The notes beneath the pieces are model-generated. The model saw only the letters and a list, made by a program, of their open reading frames with translations, had not been told where the DNA came from and made no database searches. The translations under genes and the position numbers were made by a program. A stretch of DNA of 64,000 nt from Luzula sylvatica (Eukaryota > Streptophyta > Magnoliopsida > Poales > Juncaceae), in assembly GCA_946800325.1 (NCBI GenBank), contig OX326958.1, forward strand, positions 3,420,001-3,484,000, written 5' to 3'. Position 1 is the stretch's first letter, and each line of letters opens with the position of its first letter. Positions 33,886 to 46,121 of the stretch are shown here, in pieces.

Positions 33886-36800
33886 ATGGAAGAAATAGGG
33901 CTAGGATTTAATCTAGTACAGGAGCTCGCGATTCATGGCCAGAACCCCCCTACTCGATATATCCTGAGTCAAGAGAACCGTCCTATCGATGCTTCCTTGC
34001 CACCTTCTCCCATCCCGGTGATCGATCTCGGCCGTTTATCAAGATCTGACAGCGAAGCTGATGAGGGTGCAAAGTTGCTTTCAGCTGCCAAGTCTTGGGG
34101 ACTTTTTCTGGCAAGTCATATAAGCTCATAAAAAGAAAAAAAATAATAAGATAGGTAAAATCTTAGTTTATGATCAGGGAACAGGACATGGAATACCATT
34201 CAGTCACTTGGAGGAGGTGCTAAATGTGACGAATAATTTCTTTCGTCTCCCTATCGAAGAGAGGCAGAGGTACTCGAACATGAAAGATGGGAAACACTTT
34301 CAATACGAAGGATACGGGAACGATCGTGTCGATAGTGATCGACAGATCCTTGATTGGTGCGACAGATTGTATCTTTTAGTGCATCCCGAACACAAAAGAG
34401 ATACCTCTCGTTGGCCGGAAAAGCCCCAATCTTTCAGGTCTCTTTTATATAAAACTAATTAAGTAACAAAGTTTTTTTTTGAGAAAAAAAAAACGAATAA
34501 ATGGAGAAGGCTCGGTGGTCCTCCATCCATTGGTGCCAATGAGACTCGAACCCACAACCTCTCACAACATATGATTTCTTGTGTCTCACAACCAACCACT
34601 GGACCACGAGCCCATTGGCTTAAGTAACAAAGTTAATTTAAATCTTTCTTTTTCGCTCATTTGTAAACAATATATTTGTTTTAACATCATCAGAGTTTTT
34701 CCACCGAAATTGGATTACAATACTTGGTAAATTTTAAATCATTGAATTATGATTATTTTGTAAATATTTATTTATTCATTATTTATTTTCCACCAAAAAT
34801 TGACCAATTATATTCCACCAAAAATTGCATCAGAGTTTTTCCACCAAAAATCATCCTTTTCCACCAAAAATTGCACGATTGTAGAATGTTACATCACCAT
34901 ACATTAATGAAATAATCTATTATCATTAGCTAGGTTCGTGTTGACCAATTATATTCAATTGTTTTCATTTTACATTTAAGTTACATGATTAAATTTGAAT
35001 ATTAATATAAGACGAAAAATCCAAATATCAAATACTAATAATTATTAATATTAGAAAAATATAAATCATATATTATTAGTAATAAATTTGTAAAGAAAAT
35101 TTGTGTAAACAGTTTATTTAGGTTTATATTTCCAACATAAATTGTTTTTAAAGACTATTTTTACATAATTGGGTTTGAACTATAATTTTTAGTAATTTTA
35201 TACTATAATTTTATAAATATGAAATACATTTGTTTGAATATTCAATTATGTTTGTCTCCATATTATCATACAGCTTTCTTACATACACTTGTTTCTAAAT
35301 TAAATTCGTCAACAAAAATATGTAACAAAGCCAGTGAAAATAATATATATTTACATGGTTGATTTTTAAGTGTTACTTTTATTATTTTTTAAACTACAGT
35401 TTCAAAAAGAATAGTGTACAATGATCAGTAGGTTATAGTTACTCAAAACACTTTGATATTAAGTTTTTCAAAAATAATGATATTAAAGGTAATATTTATG
35501 TATGAAAACACAAATAACTTCTCAAACTTACAAAAAAACATTTAGAAATTTTTATTTTTATTATTAGACATGTAATTTTAAAAATATCATATAATATTAA
35601 ATAACTTTTAATTATATTTTTAATTAGTTAGATTTCAATATTAGTTTTCAATTATTTTCTCAACTATATATTTAAATGTGATATCATGTATTATTTTAAG
35701 GAATATTATGCTATGCCCCCAATTTCACCCACCTTTTGTTGATGTGTCACCAATTAAAGTTGGGTGAAAACTGGCCCAAATTTACATCCCAATATTGCTT
35801 CCAATTAAATTTTAAATTTTAAATTTTAATTTGATTATTTTAATTGAAACTTAATTCATTAGATCATTGATTAGTTTAATTAGAAGTTCATTAATTGAAC
35901 TTTTAATTATATTTCATCAATTGAAAGAATTTTGAGATGCAAATTGGAGGCATCTTTCATCCAATTTTCATTGGGAACATCATCATGAAAAATTGGGTGA
36001 AATTGGGAGGCATAGTAGAATGGCTCTTATTTTAATTGTCTACTTATATCAAATATATTTTTTTATTAGTAATATATTGATGTGAAGTTCACACATCTAT
36101 CATATTCTTTGTCATGTTTTTTCGTGAATTATATTAAATATCAAATATCGTTATACACGGACACTAATATATGTATTATTGTCCGGTAAAACAAAATGAG
36201 TAGTTTACTAGCATAAAGTAAAATAATCATGAAATATATATGATTCTACTTAGCTAAGTTATAAAAATACGATGATTAACATATTATAACATAGTTTTAT
36301 TTCACGAAAATATTTGTTATTATCATCGTAAATAGTAGTTTTGTACTAAAACACAGCAACTCAACATATATATCACTCACATAATAAATTTTCTCTTAAA
36401 GTGCCACCGAAAGAACATAACAACAAATAATATTGTTATTATCATGCTCCCCAAAAAAGATGTTTCGTCGGAATGAGTTTTGCAAATTTTATGCTAAATC
36501 AGCTAGATTTATACAGGGACATTCTTGATGAATTTACCGCAAAGAGCAAACAAGTAGGAGACTGCATCCTCAGTGTAATGGCAAAACAATTGGACCTGGG
36601 CGAAGGATTTTTTGTCGATCAATTAGACAAAAATGCAGAAATATATGCGAGATTCACCTGCTACCCACAATGTACGAGGCCCGATGTGGTGTTCGGTATA
36701 AAGCCTCATTCAGATGCATCTTTTCTCACAATTCTTCTACTCGACAAAGATGTTGGCGGTCTTCAAGTCGAAAAAGAAGGGAAATGGATCGATATTCCTG

Positions 36801-37172
36801 CCATTCCTAATTCGTTGCTCATAATTTTCGGTGATTTCATGGAGGTAATTAATTATAATCAATTCATATACATGTATGCATGGTAGATTAATGTATTTTT
36901 TTTTCCTTTTAATGTAGATAATCAGTAATAAAATAACCAAAAGCCCTTTGCATCGTGTACTGACAAATACAAAGAAAGATAGAATATCCGTTGTCATGTT
37001 CTACGGACCGGGACCAGAGCAAGAGCTCGAGCCAGCTAATCCACTGGTTAGCGACGAAAGACCGGCTTTGTATAAGAAGGTCGTCGCAAAAGACTACGCC
37101 GTTGCATCTTGGGAGACTTTCACAAAAGGTGGTCGAACGGTTGATCTTTTCAAGATTGAACTTGAAGATTAG
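33886..37172 (+). CDS. 2-oxoglutarate/Fe(II)-dependent dioxygenase (DOXC class), four exons
   Basis: The exons are 33886-34110, 34178-34437, 36517-36844 and 36918-37172, giving 355 codons with compatible phases. The N-terminal DIOX_N region (PIPVIDLGRLS, then LNVTNNFFRLPIEER) is followed by the jelly-roll core with HSD (KPHSDASFLTIL), the distal His (SPLHRVL) and RIS for 2-oxoglutarate, so all iron and co-substrate ligands are present. These soluble enzymes hydroxylate, desaturate or demethylate specialised metabolites. The sequence resembles SRG1, norcoclaurine synthase-like and O-demethylase relatives, but the substrate cannot be read from sequence. Intron 1 must use a GC donor (CTG|GCAAGT). 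Intron 2 is 2.1 kb and holds a SINE and a MITE. An AATAAA lies at 37308. Confidence 0.88.
34474..34619 (-). mobile_element. tRNA-derived SINE in intron 2 of the dioxygenase gene
   Basis: On the minus strand an A-box (TGGTCCAGTGG, 34606-34596) and a B-box (GGTTCGAGTCT, 34552-34542) mark a Pol III promoter. The element ends in T- and A-runs at its 3' side. Perfect 15-bp duplications TTAAGTAACAAAGTT flank it (34459-34473 and 34620-34634), showing retroposition and a fairly recent date. Confidence 0.9.
35711..36015. mobile_element. MITE in intron 2 of the dioxygenase gene
   Basis: The left end CTATGCCCCCAATTTCACCC and the right end GGGTGAAATTGGGAGGCATAG are inverted repeats of about 21 bp with one indel. 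The interior is TTAATT-rich. I could not define the target duplication. Confidence 0.7.
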
Positions 37173-37307
37173 TTTTAGCCAAAATAAATTCCAGTATATT
37201 TTTCCTTGTATCGAGTTCAGGGAAAAGAGACGATTTAGTTTCCTAATGTGGATCGAAGTGCTTTTAGTTAGTTGTTATTAGTATGTGAGTGTGGACCCGT
37301 TAAATGC

Positions 37308-37313
37308 AATAAA
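37308..37313 (+). terminator. Putative polyadenylation signal of the dioxygenase gene
   Basis: AATAAA lies 136 bp after the stop codon, in AT-rich 3' UTR-like sequence. Confidence 0.45.
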
Positions 37314-37479
37314 TTAAGTTTGATAGTTTGGAACCTACTGTCCAAGATAATGCACACATAATTTATTAGTTTTGATATTCTGTAATTATGTTCTGACGTT
37401 AGATAAATATTATCAACTACATTAGTTTTTAGTTTTGATGGCTTTGAATTTAATTCCAAAAGAAAAATTAGATTTGTAA

Positions 37480-38345
37480 TCACAATGTGAAATTTGTGTT
37501 GAAGCAAAACAACCTCGCAAGTAATTCAATAATGTTAAATGCGAGACTAATATTTTAGAATTTGTCCACACTGATGTGTGTGATTCAACAAAATTCCCAC
37601 TAAAGGGTAATCGTTGTGATTACTAAAAATATTCTTATTGTTATTTTTTCAAAAAAAATAAATAAAGTTTTTGATAAGTTAAAAACTAATAAAGTTGGGG
37701 CTGAGAATCAACTAGAAAGGAAAATCAAAATCATTCGATTTGACAATTCGATTTGACGGAGGTGAATATACCTCAAATGAATTTAGCATGTTCTATGAAT
37801 AAAATGGAATTATCCATGAAACAACGGCTCACTATTCTCCACAATCTAATGGAGTATCCGAACGAAAGAATCGCACATTATGAGACATGATTAATGCCAT
37901 GTTTAGACTACTTGAAATTTGTGGGGAGAAGCATTGCTAACATCATGGTTTATTCGAAATCGAGTTCTCTCGAATAAAAAGAAACAAACTCCATGCAAAT
38001 TATGGAAAAATCGAACTCCAAATTTAAATATATATCCTCCGTGTATGAGATTGTTTGGCCAAAGTTATTATTCCAAGACCGAAAAGAAATAAATTGGTCC
38101 TAAAATTGTTGATACAGTTTTATTGGTTATGCGAATAACATCAGTGTGACAGTGTGAATAAATTTTTAGTTGTTAATTCTTGTGTTAGTGAAATAAATTT
38201 TTAGATGCCTCATATTATAGAAACTAGAGATGCCTCACATTATACAAGTTCTCAAATTTCTACTAAAATCAACTCTCACTTTGAACCAGAGATTGAAATA
38301 AGAAAACGCAAAAGACAAAGACTTGAGAAAATCTGCAATATCTTC
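37480..38345 (+). pseudogene. Eroded Ty1/copia integrase remnant
   Basis: In shifting plus frames one reads CEICVEAKQ-like zinc-domain sequence (about 37490), LEFVHTDVCDS, NGIIHETTAHYSPQSNGVSERKNRTL (37800-37880, the integrase core with its catalytic Glu region), and then the post-core GCLAK/GPK region and a basic linker (to 38340). Stops and frameshifts are frequent. No LTR is visible, and satellite-like DNA follows. Confidence 0.78.
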
Positions 38346-38409
38346 ACAAGAAGCATCATTTCGGAAAGAAGTTATAGACAACAAAATTCAAAGAAGCATC
38401 ATTTCGGAA

Positions 38410-39350
38410 AGAAGTGATGCAAATTTTCATATTTTTCAAAAATCAGCAAAAAAATACTAAATTTTCATGTTTTTTACCTCAAAAAAACTTCACATTTAAA
38501 AACTTACACATGTAAATTTCCATTTTTCAAAAAGATGCAAAAGGTGAAGGCTAACACCTCCAACAAACTCAATTTTCATATTTTTCCAGAAAATGTCAAA
38601 ATTAATGTCTAAAACGACAAAAATATTCAAATTTCATGTTTTTTTTTCTCAAAAAACTCGTGAATTGAAGACTAATACATACCAATTTCTATGTTATTTG
38701 AAATATTCGTAAAAATGAAAAAAAAAATGAAGGCTAAAACACTTTGAAAAAAGTAAATTTTCGTATTTTTTTTGCAAAAAATGTCGAAATTAATTTCTAA
38801 AACAGAAAAAATACCAAAATTTCAACTCCATAATTGAAGACTAACACATGTTAATTTCTCTTTTTATCAAATTTTTTTAAAAAAAATACAAGAATTGAAG
38901 TCTAACACCTTCCAAAATTATTGTCAAAAATGAGCAAAATACTAAATTTTCATGTTTTTTTCTCAAAAATTCCGTAATTGAAGAATAACACAAACAAATT
39001 TCTTTTTTTTTTCCAAAATTTCGAAAAAATCCAAGAAGTGAAGACTAACACTTTAAAAAAAAATCAGTTATCGTATATTTCTATAAAATGCAAAAAAAAT
39101 TATCTAAAAAGAGAAAAATACTAAATGTTCATATCATTCTCAAAGAATTTCTTAATTTAACGTTAACACTTGCAAATTTCAATTTTTTTTAAAAAATTGC
39201 AAAAATGAAAAAAGTTGAAGTAACACTTTCAAAAAAACTCAAACATCATATTTTTTTAAAACGCCGATATTATTCCCAAAAATGAAAAAAATATTAAATT
39301 TTCATGTTTTTTTCTTAAAAAATTTCATATCCGAAGACTAACACATGTAA
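38410..39350 (+). repeat. Satellite block E, divergent copies
   Basis: About five degraded monomers share phrases with blocks A and B (TGAAGACTAACACATG, AAATTTCTATTTTT, ACTAAATTTTCATGTTTTT). They are much more diverged than block C and match the older subfamily at 5900-6900. Confidence 0.7.
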
Positions 39351-39359
39351 AAAAAAAAA

Positions 39360-39500
39360 ATCAAAAAGGTGCAGTAATGTAAAGTGCTGAAAGGTAAGTG
39401 TGGAAATGGTCAGTGCCGAAATGTAATTGTTGGAAAGTAAATGTGCAGATGTTAAATGTGCCGGAAGTAAAATGATGATTTGAAAAAAGTGGTTTGTTGA
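39360..39500. repeat. Short imperfect GGTAAGTGTGNAAATG-like repeats
   Basis: Phrases such as AAAGTGCTGAAAGGTAAGTG, AATGGTCAGTGCCGAAATG and TGTGCAGATGTTAAATGTG recur at about 20-25 bp, forming a small degenerate tandem patch. Its function is unknown. Confidence 0.45.
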
Positions 39501-39599
39501 AAAAATGGGATTCTTTGCAACACATAAAATTTATATAATTTTGTTCTCCAATAAAAAAATTATTAGTAGCATTTATTAATAGTCACACTATCACGCATG

Positions 39600-39900
39600 T
39601 AGGGGTGTCAATGGGGCGGATATTGCCCGAACCGACTCGAACCGTATCCGTATCCATTTGGTTGATATTATTTTATGATAGTTTTATGATGCTTATATTG
39701 TTTGGTTGATATTATTTAGTGTCATGATATTTAATTTAAAAATATTATTAATTTATTATTTAATTTATTACTTATTTATTAATTATATATAATATAAATA
39801 TATTAAACCAATAATTATATAGCCGTATCCGTATCCGTGATTTTTTGAAAATTACCGTATCGCCGTATCCGTATCCGTATCCGTGCAACATAGTATAAAA
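39600..39900. mobile_element. hAT-like MITE remnant with TATCCG repeats
   Basis: The left end TAGGGGTGTCAATGGGGCGG resembles the end of the MITE at 9856. The interior has CCGAACCG and repeated CGTATCCGTATCCG. The right terminus is not evident, because the sequence runs into the poly(C) tract at 39915. Confidence 0.55.
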
Positions 39901-39911
39901 CCCTTCATCAG

Positions 39912-39914
<3 letters not shown>

Positions 39915-39956
<42 letters not shown>

Positions 39957-39980
39957 ACACACACACACACACACCCACAT
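39915..39980. repeat. Poly(C) tract of 40 bases followed by (CA)n
   Basis: Forty consecutive C residues (39915-39954) are followed by AAACACACACACACACAC. Homopolymer C runs of this length are rare in plant DNA and may be unstable or an assembly artefact. The G-rich strand could form quadruplex structures. Confidence 0.9.
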
Positions 39981-41480
39981 ACATAAAAAAAAAATAATAA
40001 TAATTGTAAATATACAGGAGGGCCATACATGATTTTTCTTAAGTTTTATAGGGGTATTCATGATATTTCCCATGTTTTGTATGTGTGCATATGATATTTT
40101 AAATTTTCTAGCGGTATATGTGATATTCTGAGATTTTCTAGCGGTATATGTGATCTCGAGACGAAAAGTTCATCTTGCTTGCTGCTGGTGGTCATCGCCA
40201 TAAAAATTATTACGATTGCTCCGAATCCATGAATATATCGCTCATTCATTTTCCTCTCTTCTTACTAATAAAAAATAGAAAGATATATAAGTAATATTAT
40301 TGGTGTTATTATATTCATGACAAATTAAAAGAATAAGAAAGGATCACATTGTTTGAGAATAAAACTGGAGCACATCATCATGTAATGCGAGAATATAATT
40401 TCGAGGAAATAAAAAAGGAAAAAGAAAAGAGATAATTACTCAATAATTCAAAATTTATATTTTTCTTTTTCTTTTTTTGCGTACCAAGAAAGGACATTTC
40501 GAGAGCGAGACTGTACAAACCCTAAGCAAGAAGGGGCCTGTAGAAAAATCAAATTTTATTGAGGAGGTAAATTGTAAAATTCCATATCAAGAAAGAAAAG
40601 TAATGAGGAATGATGTGGCACCTTTGTGTGCTTCGATTTTGGAAAAAGATGATTGAGCTTTTCAAAAATTGGCTTATAACGCTCATTACGTTCTTTTTGT
40701 CCCTTTTATTATAGAGTAGTGATGTACACCCTCTAAGTCTCTCTCTGCACTCTTGATGACTTGGGTATGATTTAACATTTTCAAAATTAACACACAAAAA
40801 CATAATTTAACATTTTAATTTATGATTTAATTATCTCAATTTATGATTGAACGTACAATTAAGATGTCAAATCATTAATTAAAGTATTGATTTTTAAGCT
40901 GTTAAATTGTATCCACGTTATCAAGGATGTGGGCGGAGAGGTGGGGATATGTCCAACATTTTCCTTTATTATAATAAAATATACAATAACAAATTAATAG
41001 GTTGTTAAAAAAACAATCCATTTGTTTTGTAACTAATTACAATAATAATTATCCCTGCAATCTTTCTTAATGAGATAAAAAAATCATGGAAACCCTGATC
41101 TGTTATGAATATATCAGAAAATATCTTGTACTTTATTAAAGTAATGTTAACGGTATAATGTTATTTCATGAATACGTTAAACACCAAATAATAGTTTCCT
41201 CATTTTATTCTGACTCGGGTTTTTCAGTTCCAATTATTATAATAACTGTAACTCAAAGCGGGAAAAGATTTTAATTGATAATATTTCTAGGGATCGGGTC
41301 TTGCCCGATGGGCATCGGACCAGATCTTGTCCATGTATCTTCTAAACCGTCTGATATCATCAAAATAAATCATGATGAGATGCAATTTAACTCCTCTGTT
41401 TAATCTCTGTTAGTAAAAAAAAGAAATAAATCTTTCTCTTTTATCCCTCTCGAAAATAGGAGGTTGTTTCCCCTTATCCC
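39981..41480. other. AT-rich intergenic
   Basis: No gene is recognised. A tandem pair of TTTTCTAGCGGTATATGTGAT units lies at about 40100-40153. The stretch 40740-40940 resembles 33450-33650. Confidence 0.4.
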
Positions 41481-41483
41481 TTA

Positions 41484-41877
41484 GGGGGCGTTTGGTTGGA
41501 GTTTTGGAGTGGGAATGCCTTGGCATACTTTCTTATGGATTTCATTACCACGTTTGGTTTGCGCACTAGGTAATAAAATAATGGAATACTCGATTCCCTA
41601 GGGCATAGATGGTGGGAATAGGATTACCACCAAAATTGGTGGCTTTTCTCTATTCCCATGAGGAGGGAATACAATTTATTTTCTTTTCCAAAAATAATTA
41701 GCTCCAACCTTCTATAAATAAACCAACTTTTACATTTTTAGAGTATGTTATGGAATAAATGAGTGTGCCCAACCAAACACGGTTATAGAGTATGCCATGA
41801 AATGCTATGTCTTGGCATGATATTCCTTGGCATACTTCATGCCAAGGTATTCTCCAAAGCACGAACCAAACGGCCCC
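41484..41877. mobile_element. Tourist-like (PIF/Harbinger) MITE
   Basis: TTA flanks both ends (41481-41483 and 41878-41880), the PIF/Harbinger target site. The left end GGGGGCGTTTGGTT pairs with AACCAAACGGCCCC on the right, and subterminal TGCCTTGGCATAC / TGCCAAGGTATTC phrases are also inverted. The length is about 394 bp. Confidence 0.88.
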
Positions 41878-41880
41878 TTA

Positions 41881-42300
41881 CATCTCTCCTGGAAGAAACT
41901 TAGTTTCCTATTTTCCTTCTTTTGCTCGCTGGTGTGTGATTTCTTAATTTTCTATCATGTGACGAAGTTCAATAAGGTGGACTAATATGACGAGATGTCC
42001 CTTTATCGAGTATAATTGGTGCTCAATATATCTATATCGACCTCCATCTGCTATTTTTTCTATGTCGATTCGAGTTACGGCTCAAGAATCTGACAAAGCT
42101 CGTGAAGATGGACAAAGTATGACTCGATTATGGTGAATTATGAATTATTAGACTGATTTTGGATAAAGCAAGGTTGTTTTGATTTTTCAAAAAAAAAAAT
42201 TCAACAAAAAACAAGGTTGTTTTGTGATGAGCTAGAGTTGATAATATTTGATGGGCTCCAATAATTGATGAATTCCAGTATTAAGAAGAAGAGAGAGTAA
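41881..42300. other. Intergenic sequence
   Basis: Nothing recognised apart from A-runs near 42189. The 3' end of the second LINE may lie within or near the right part of this stretch. Confidence 0.35.
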
Positions 42301-42465
42301 GACTCTATGCCTCTTTCTCTTTGTCTCCTTCACCGATGAGAAGAGAGAGTAAGACTTCTCTATCGTCTCCTCTTCCTCCTGACCTCGTTACCTCTATGCC
42401 TCTCTGCCTCTGCCTCTCAATCGTTGTACTCACCCTATTCCTTCTTTCGCCCTCTTATTTGATTT

Positions 42466-44390
42466 CTAATTTGACTCTACATCTCCGTTGCTTAATCGTG
42501 TAGGTAAATCGTTCGTACCTACAGAAGGTGAATAAGATCGTTGTTGCCTGAGATTTGTTTGTTGTATTCGATGGAAATTGGATGCTCCTTGCTTTCCATG
42601 ACCGAAAATCGACGAAAAACCTTCTTCAGCAGTCGATCCTCTTGCATTCGTTCGTTCTTCAGTGCTGCTTTCCGTCAGGTAAACAAAATCCCGTATTCTC
42701 TCAAAAATTTCTCGTTCTCTTTCTTCGATTTGATTTCTCTTTTCTTCAGTTTCTTCAGTTTCCATTTCTCTGAAATTATTTTCAGAAGGAAACCACCAGA
42801 TTGCTGCTTGATTCTGTGCTGGCCTGTCCATGGATTGATTGAGACTCTGAGAATGGCCCCTTCCTTCTAAATCTTCATCTTCCTGCCTCTCTATCTCTGT
42901 TCCTGCAATAAATTCAATAGGTATGTTAACTTGTTCATAATTATTATTTTCATTGAGATCTATTTCTTCATTAGAATAAACATTATTTTGATTATTATTC
43001 TGTAATGCATTAACACAGATGTGGTTTTCTCCATTAGCTTGGAAATAAAATGATGATTGAAGCATCTTCCTTTCTTGGAGAATAATGTCTATTACTCTAT
43101 AATCACTGAAAACACAGTCAGTGAATGTTCTTCGACACCTCTCCAACCATAATTGATATACCATAGTAGAGATAAGTACTCTATATTCTTTATTTTTTCT
43201 AGTATTGATTATGATATTCATTGGATCAATAATATTTGATGTATATATTCCAAGAAATCCATGTATTTTATTCCGTACAGTTTTTGTATATTGACATTTA
43301 TTAAACAAATGTTGTACAGATTCTTCTTCCTGTTTACATAAAGGACACCTATTTGCAAAGCTCCATCCTCTTTTTTTTTTTAATTATCTAAGGTAATGAT
43401 TTTATTTTTCATTGCAATCCATAAAAATAATTTTATTTTATTAGGAATATTTAACTTCCAAATATTTTACAAATTTGTATTAATATAAACTCCATTAATT
43501 AAAAATTTGTATGTGTTGTTGCAGGTGAAAGTGCCTTTGATGTTCCATTTCCATTGAAAAGAATCTCTTTGCATTTGATAAAGAATTGTGGAATTACATA
43601 ATTGCTCTAATTGATCCAATTGATCATTTGCCTCTCTTGATAAAGGTACATTAATTCTCAAACTTTGATATATGTTAGTTTCATTAATTTTATGCATAAA
43701 ATATTCAAATGTTCCTTCCTTATTCTCTGAAAATGTGTATAATTGTTTGAATTTCTCTGTTAATTCTGTTCCACACCATCTTCCTATCCAAAAATTTGTT
43801 CTAGTTCCATCCCCTAAAATAATATTCATACTATGATTGAAAAAATCCATATTATTTAAAATATCATTCCAAAAATAAGAATTATGTTTTTTATAATAAT
43901 TTTGAACACCAGTTTTATGTATTTGCTCAACTAAATCATACCAACCCAATTTTCCTTTAGCATTATAATATAACCATAACCATTTAATAAGTAGAACATT
44001 ATTAAATATTTCCAGATTTAATACTCCCAAATCTCCTTTTTCCTTAGGTGTACATACTGTGTTCCAATCCACAAGATTTTATCCACTGGTTTTAGATCCT
44101 TTCCACAAAAAAATCTTCCTTGTTTTATCAATTTCTTTATATACCCACTTTGAAAATTTAAATACATTAAAGTAATAAATTGGCATTGAAGTAATCATTG
44201 AATTTATTAAAATTAATCTTCCAGCTCTACTAATTAATCCTCCTTTCCATCCATTTAGTTTATTAGTGATTTTATTAATTATTTTTCTATAATCATCTTT
44301 TGAGGGTCTTTTATAACTTAATGGTAATCCAAGATAATGTAAAGGAAAACTTCCTATAGAACAATTTAACTCTTTGGATATTTCATCCAT
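42466..44390 (-). pseudogene. LINE copy 2 ORF2 C-terminal part: late RT and zf-RVT
   Basis: The piece at 44390-44079 carries the LHYLGLPLSYKRPSK region of L1 RT. The piece at 44072-43467 carries DLGVLNLEIFN and the connector. In another frame between 43460 and 43290 lies the zinc domain CPLCKQEEESVQHLFNKC. The piece at 43308-42466 continues through an acidic C-terminal extension to a stop at 42466. At least three frame breaks separate the pieces. Together with the upstream part it formed one reverse transcriptase protein. Confidence 0.82.
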
Positions 44391-44765
44391 ATCTTCTGTA
44401 GAAACATTTAATCCAATTATCTCAGATTTTTGATAATTAATTTCTAATCCAGATTCTTTTCCAAAAATATCTAATATATGTTTTATTCTTTTAATATTTA
44501 TAATATTAGGGTCTAAAAAAATATTGAATCATCGGCATAGAAAAGACACGTATAAATATTATCTAATGGTCTTTTAATATAATTCTTATCACTTAAAGTT
44601 TCTATAATCCTTGTCTAACTCCTTTCTATAAATATTGAATCATCGGCATAGAAAGTACATCCATTACTAATATAAACAAATAAGTGGACATTGGATCTCC
44701 TTGTCTAACTCCTTTCTTAAGATGTATACTTTTACCTGGAATTTCATTTAAAATTATCTTAGTTG
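44391..44765 (-). pseudogene. LINE copy 2 RT active-site region with scrambled duplication
   Basis: The catalytic FYADDSIF codons occur at about 44545-44518. A second copy of the YADD-coding segment (44655-44632), joined to a second copy of the GVRQG-coding segment (44630-44613), is inserted upstream. The genuine GVRQGDPM...YLFILVMD stretch lies at 44718-44665. The reading frame is lost. Confidence 0.75.
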
Positions 44766-46022
44766 TGTTGGTTAATTCTAACCTAGAGGGGGGGTAAATG
44801 TGGTAATCTAACGTACACTTACTTTAGATGATACCCTAATTTACGTTGCGGAAATAATAATAATTTAGATGATAAAGATGATAAAGAAGATACCGTATTA
44901 ACACTTGAACACAAGATGTTTGTTTACGAAGTTCGGTAGGTGGTTGCTATGTAGCTTTAACTCACCCTTTACTCGCTTAATTGACCGACTCAATTATTTG
45001 CGAGTACCTACGTCTCCGGGAATGCCTTGTGCCTCTTTTTGGCTTTCGATTGAATTCCAACTCACTCGATTACAAGGTATCGCCTAGATCGATTTACACG
45101 CTTTCTATCGATCTATAGCTTAGGCTCTTTACACTTTGTTGCACTAGCCTATTACAATTTTTCACTAATCGAGCTACAACGTGATCGGTCACGTGAGTGG
45201 GATACGATTAGTGGAGGATTTGGAAAGTAGATCAACGATCTAAAGAGGGTTTCTCAAGCTATCAATAGATATGGATAATCAAAGCTTAGGTTTTCTCTCT
45301 TTTGGTTTTTAAAGTTTGAAAGTGAAGAAGTGGGAGAGAGAAGCCCTAGAAGGATTCTATTTATACTCTCTATAGAAATCCTTCAGAAAACTGCCAGTGC
45401 GTTCGAACGCACAATGTTCGTTCCGAACGCACTTGCAGTTTGTACTAGCCGTTTCAAAATAACGTGCAAGTATATTTGTGGGTCCGTTCGAACGGATAAA
45501 GTCCGTTCATAACGGACTCAATTATACATTGCATTTTGTGTTCACAGAAGGGATTGTCCGTTCAACGCACTTAACTGGTTGGTGAACGGATTCTAAATGT
45601 CCGTTCGAACGGACATGTTTGTTCGTTCGAACGCACACAATCCTGTGACAGTTTTGGTTCTTATCAAGATATAATATTTTGATATGTGGCAAGTTCGTTC
45701 TGAACGGACTTTAAGTTCGTTCAGAACGCACTTCATGCTTGATTGAACTCTTTGTTATATTGAACATGATTTTACTTGAGATCTACTAGGTTTCTACCTA
45801 TGGTTTATTTGTGGCGCATCCCACTCACGGAAGGCTTCAACATCTTGATTATTGATGTATTCCAATGACCTTCCTCGTGTTCTTGTCTTGTTCATCTTGA
45901 GACTTCACAAGCCCTCCTTCATCTTCGTATCGTACCTATGTTATCCTGCACTTTTCTGGATGTATACGTTAGTAATGACAGTGTTTTGAAATGATCAAAC
46001 TATCAGGAAATTTGAACCAACA
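44766..46022 (-). repeat. Solo LTR, palindrome family, copy 2
   Basis: In reverse orientation it runs from TGTTGGTTAATTC (left) to AACCAACA (right), 1257 bp, flanked by the perfect 5-bp duplication AGTTG (44761-44765 and 46023-46027). It contains a more diverged array of CGTTCGAACG-type palindromes at 45395-45735 and shares the CACGTGA...GTGATCGG region with copies 1 and 3. It interrupts the RT of LINE copy 2. Confidence 0.9.
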
Positions 46023-46121
46023 AGTTGATCCTTTTAAAACAGAATTTTCTATCCATTTAATCCATTTATCTCCAAATTTTCTAGCTTTAAGTAATTTTAA
46101 TAGAAAATTCCAATTTACACT

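Noticed and set aside
34540..34619. Possible tRNA gene on the minus strand
   Set aside because: Only A and B boxes match. There is no cloverleaf, the element has a tail, and it is flanked by 15-bp target duplications, so it is a SINE.
39772..40073. Open frames encoding poly-glycine across the G40 strand
   Set aside because: They exist only because a homopolymer has no stop codons. There are no codon or domain features.
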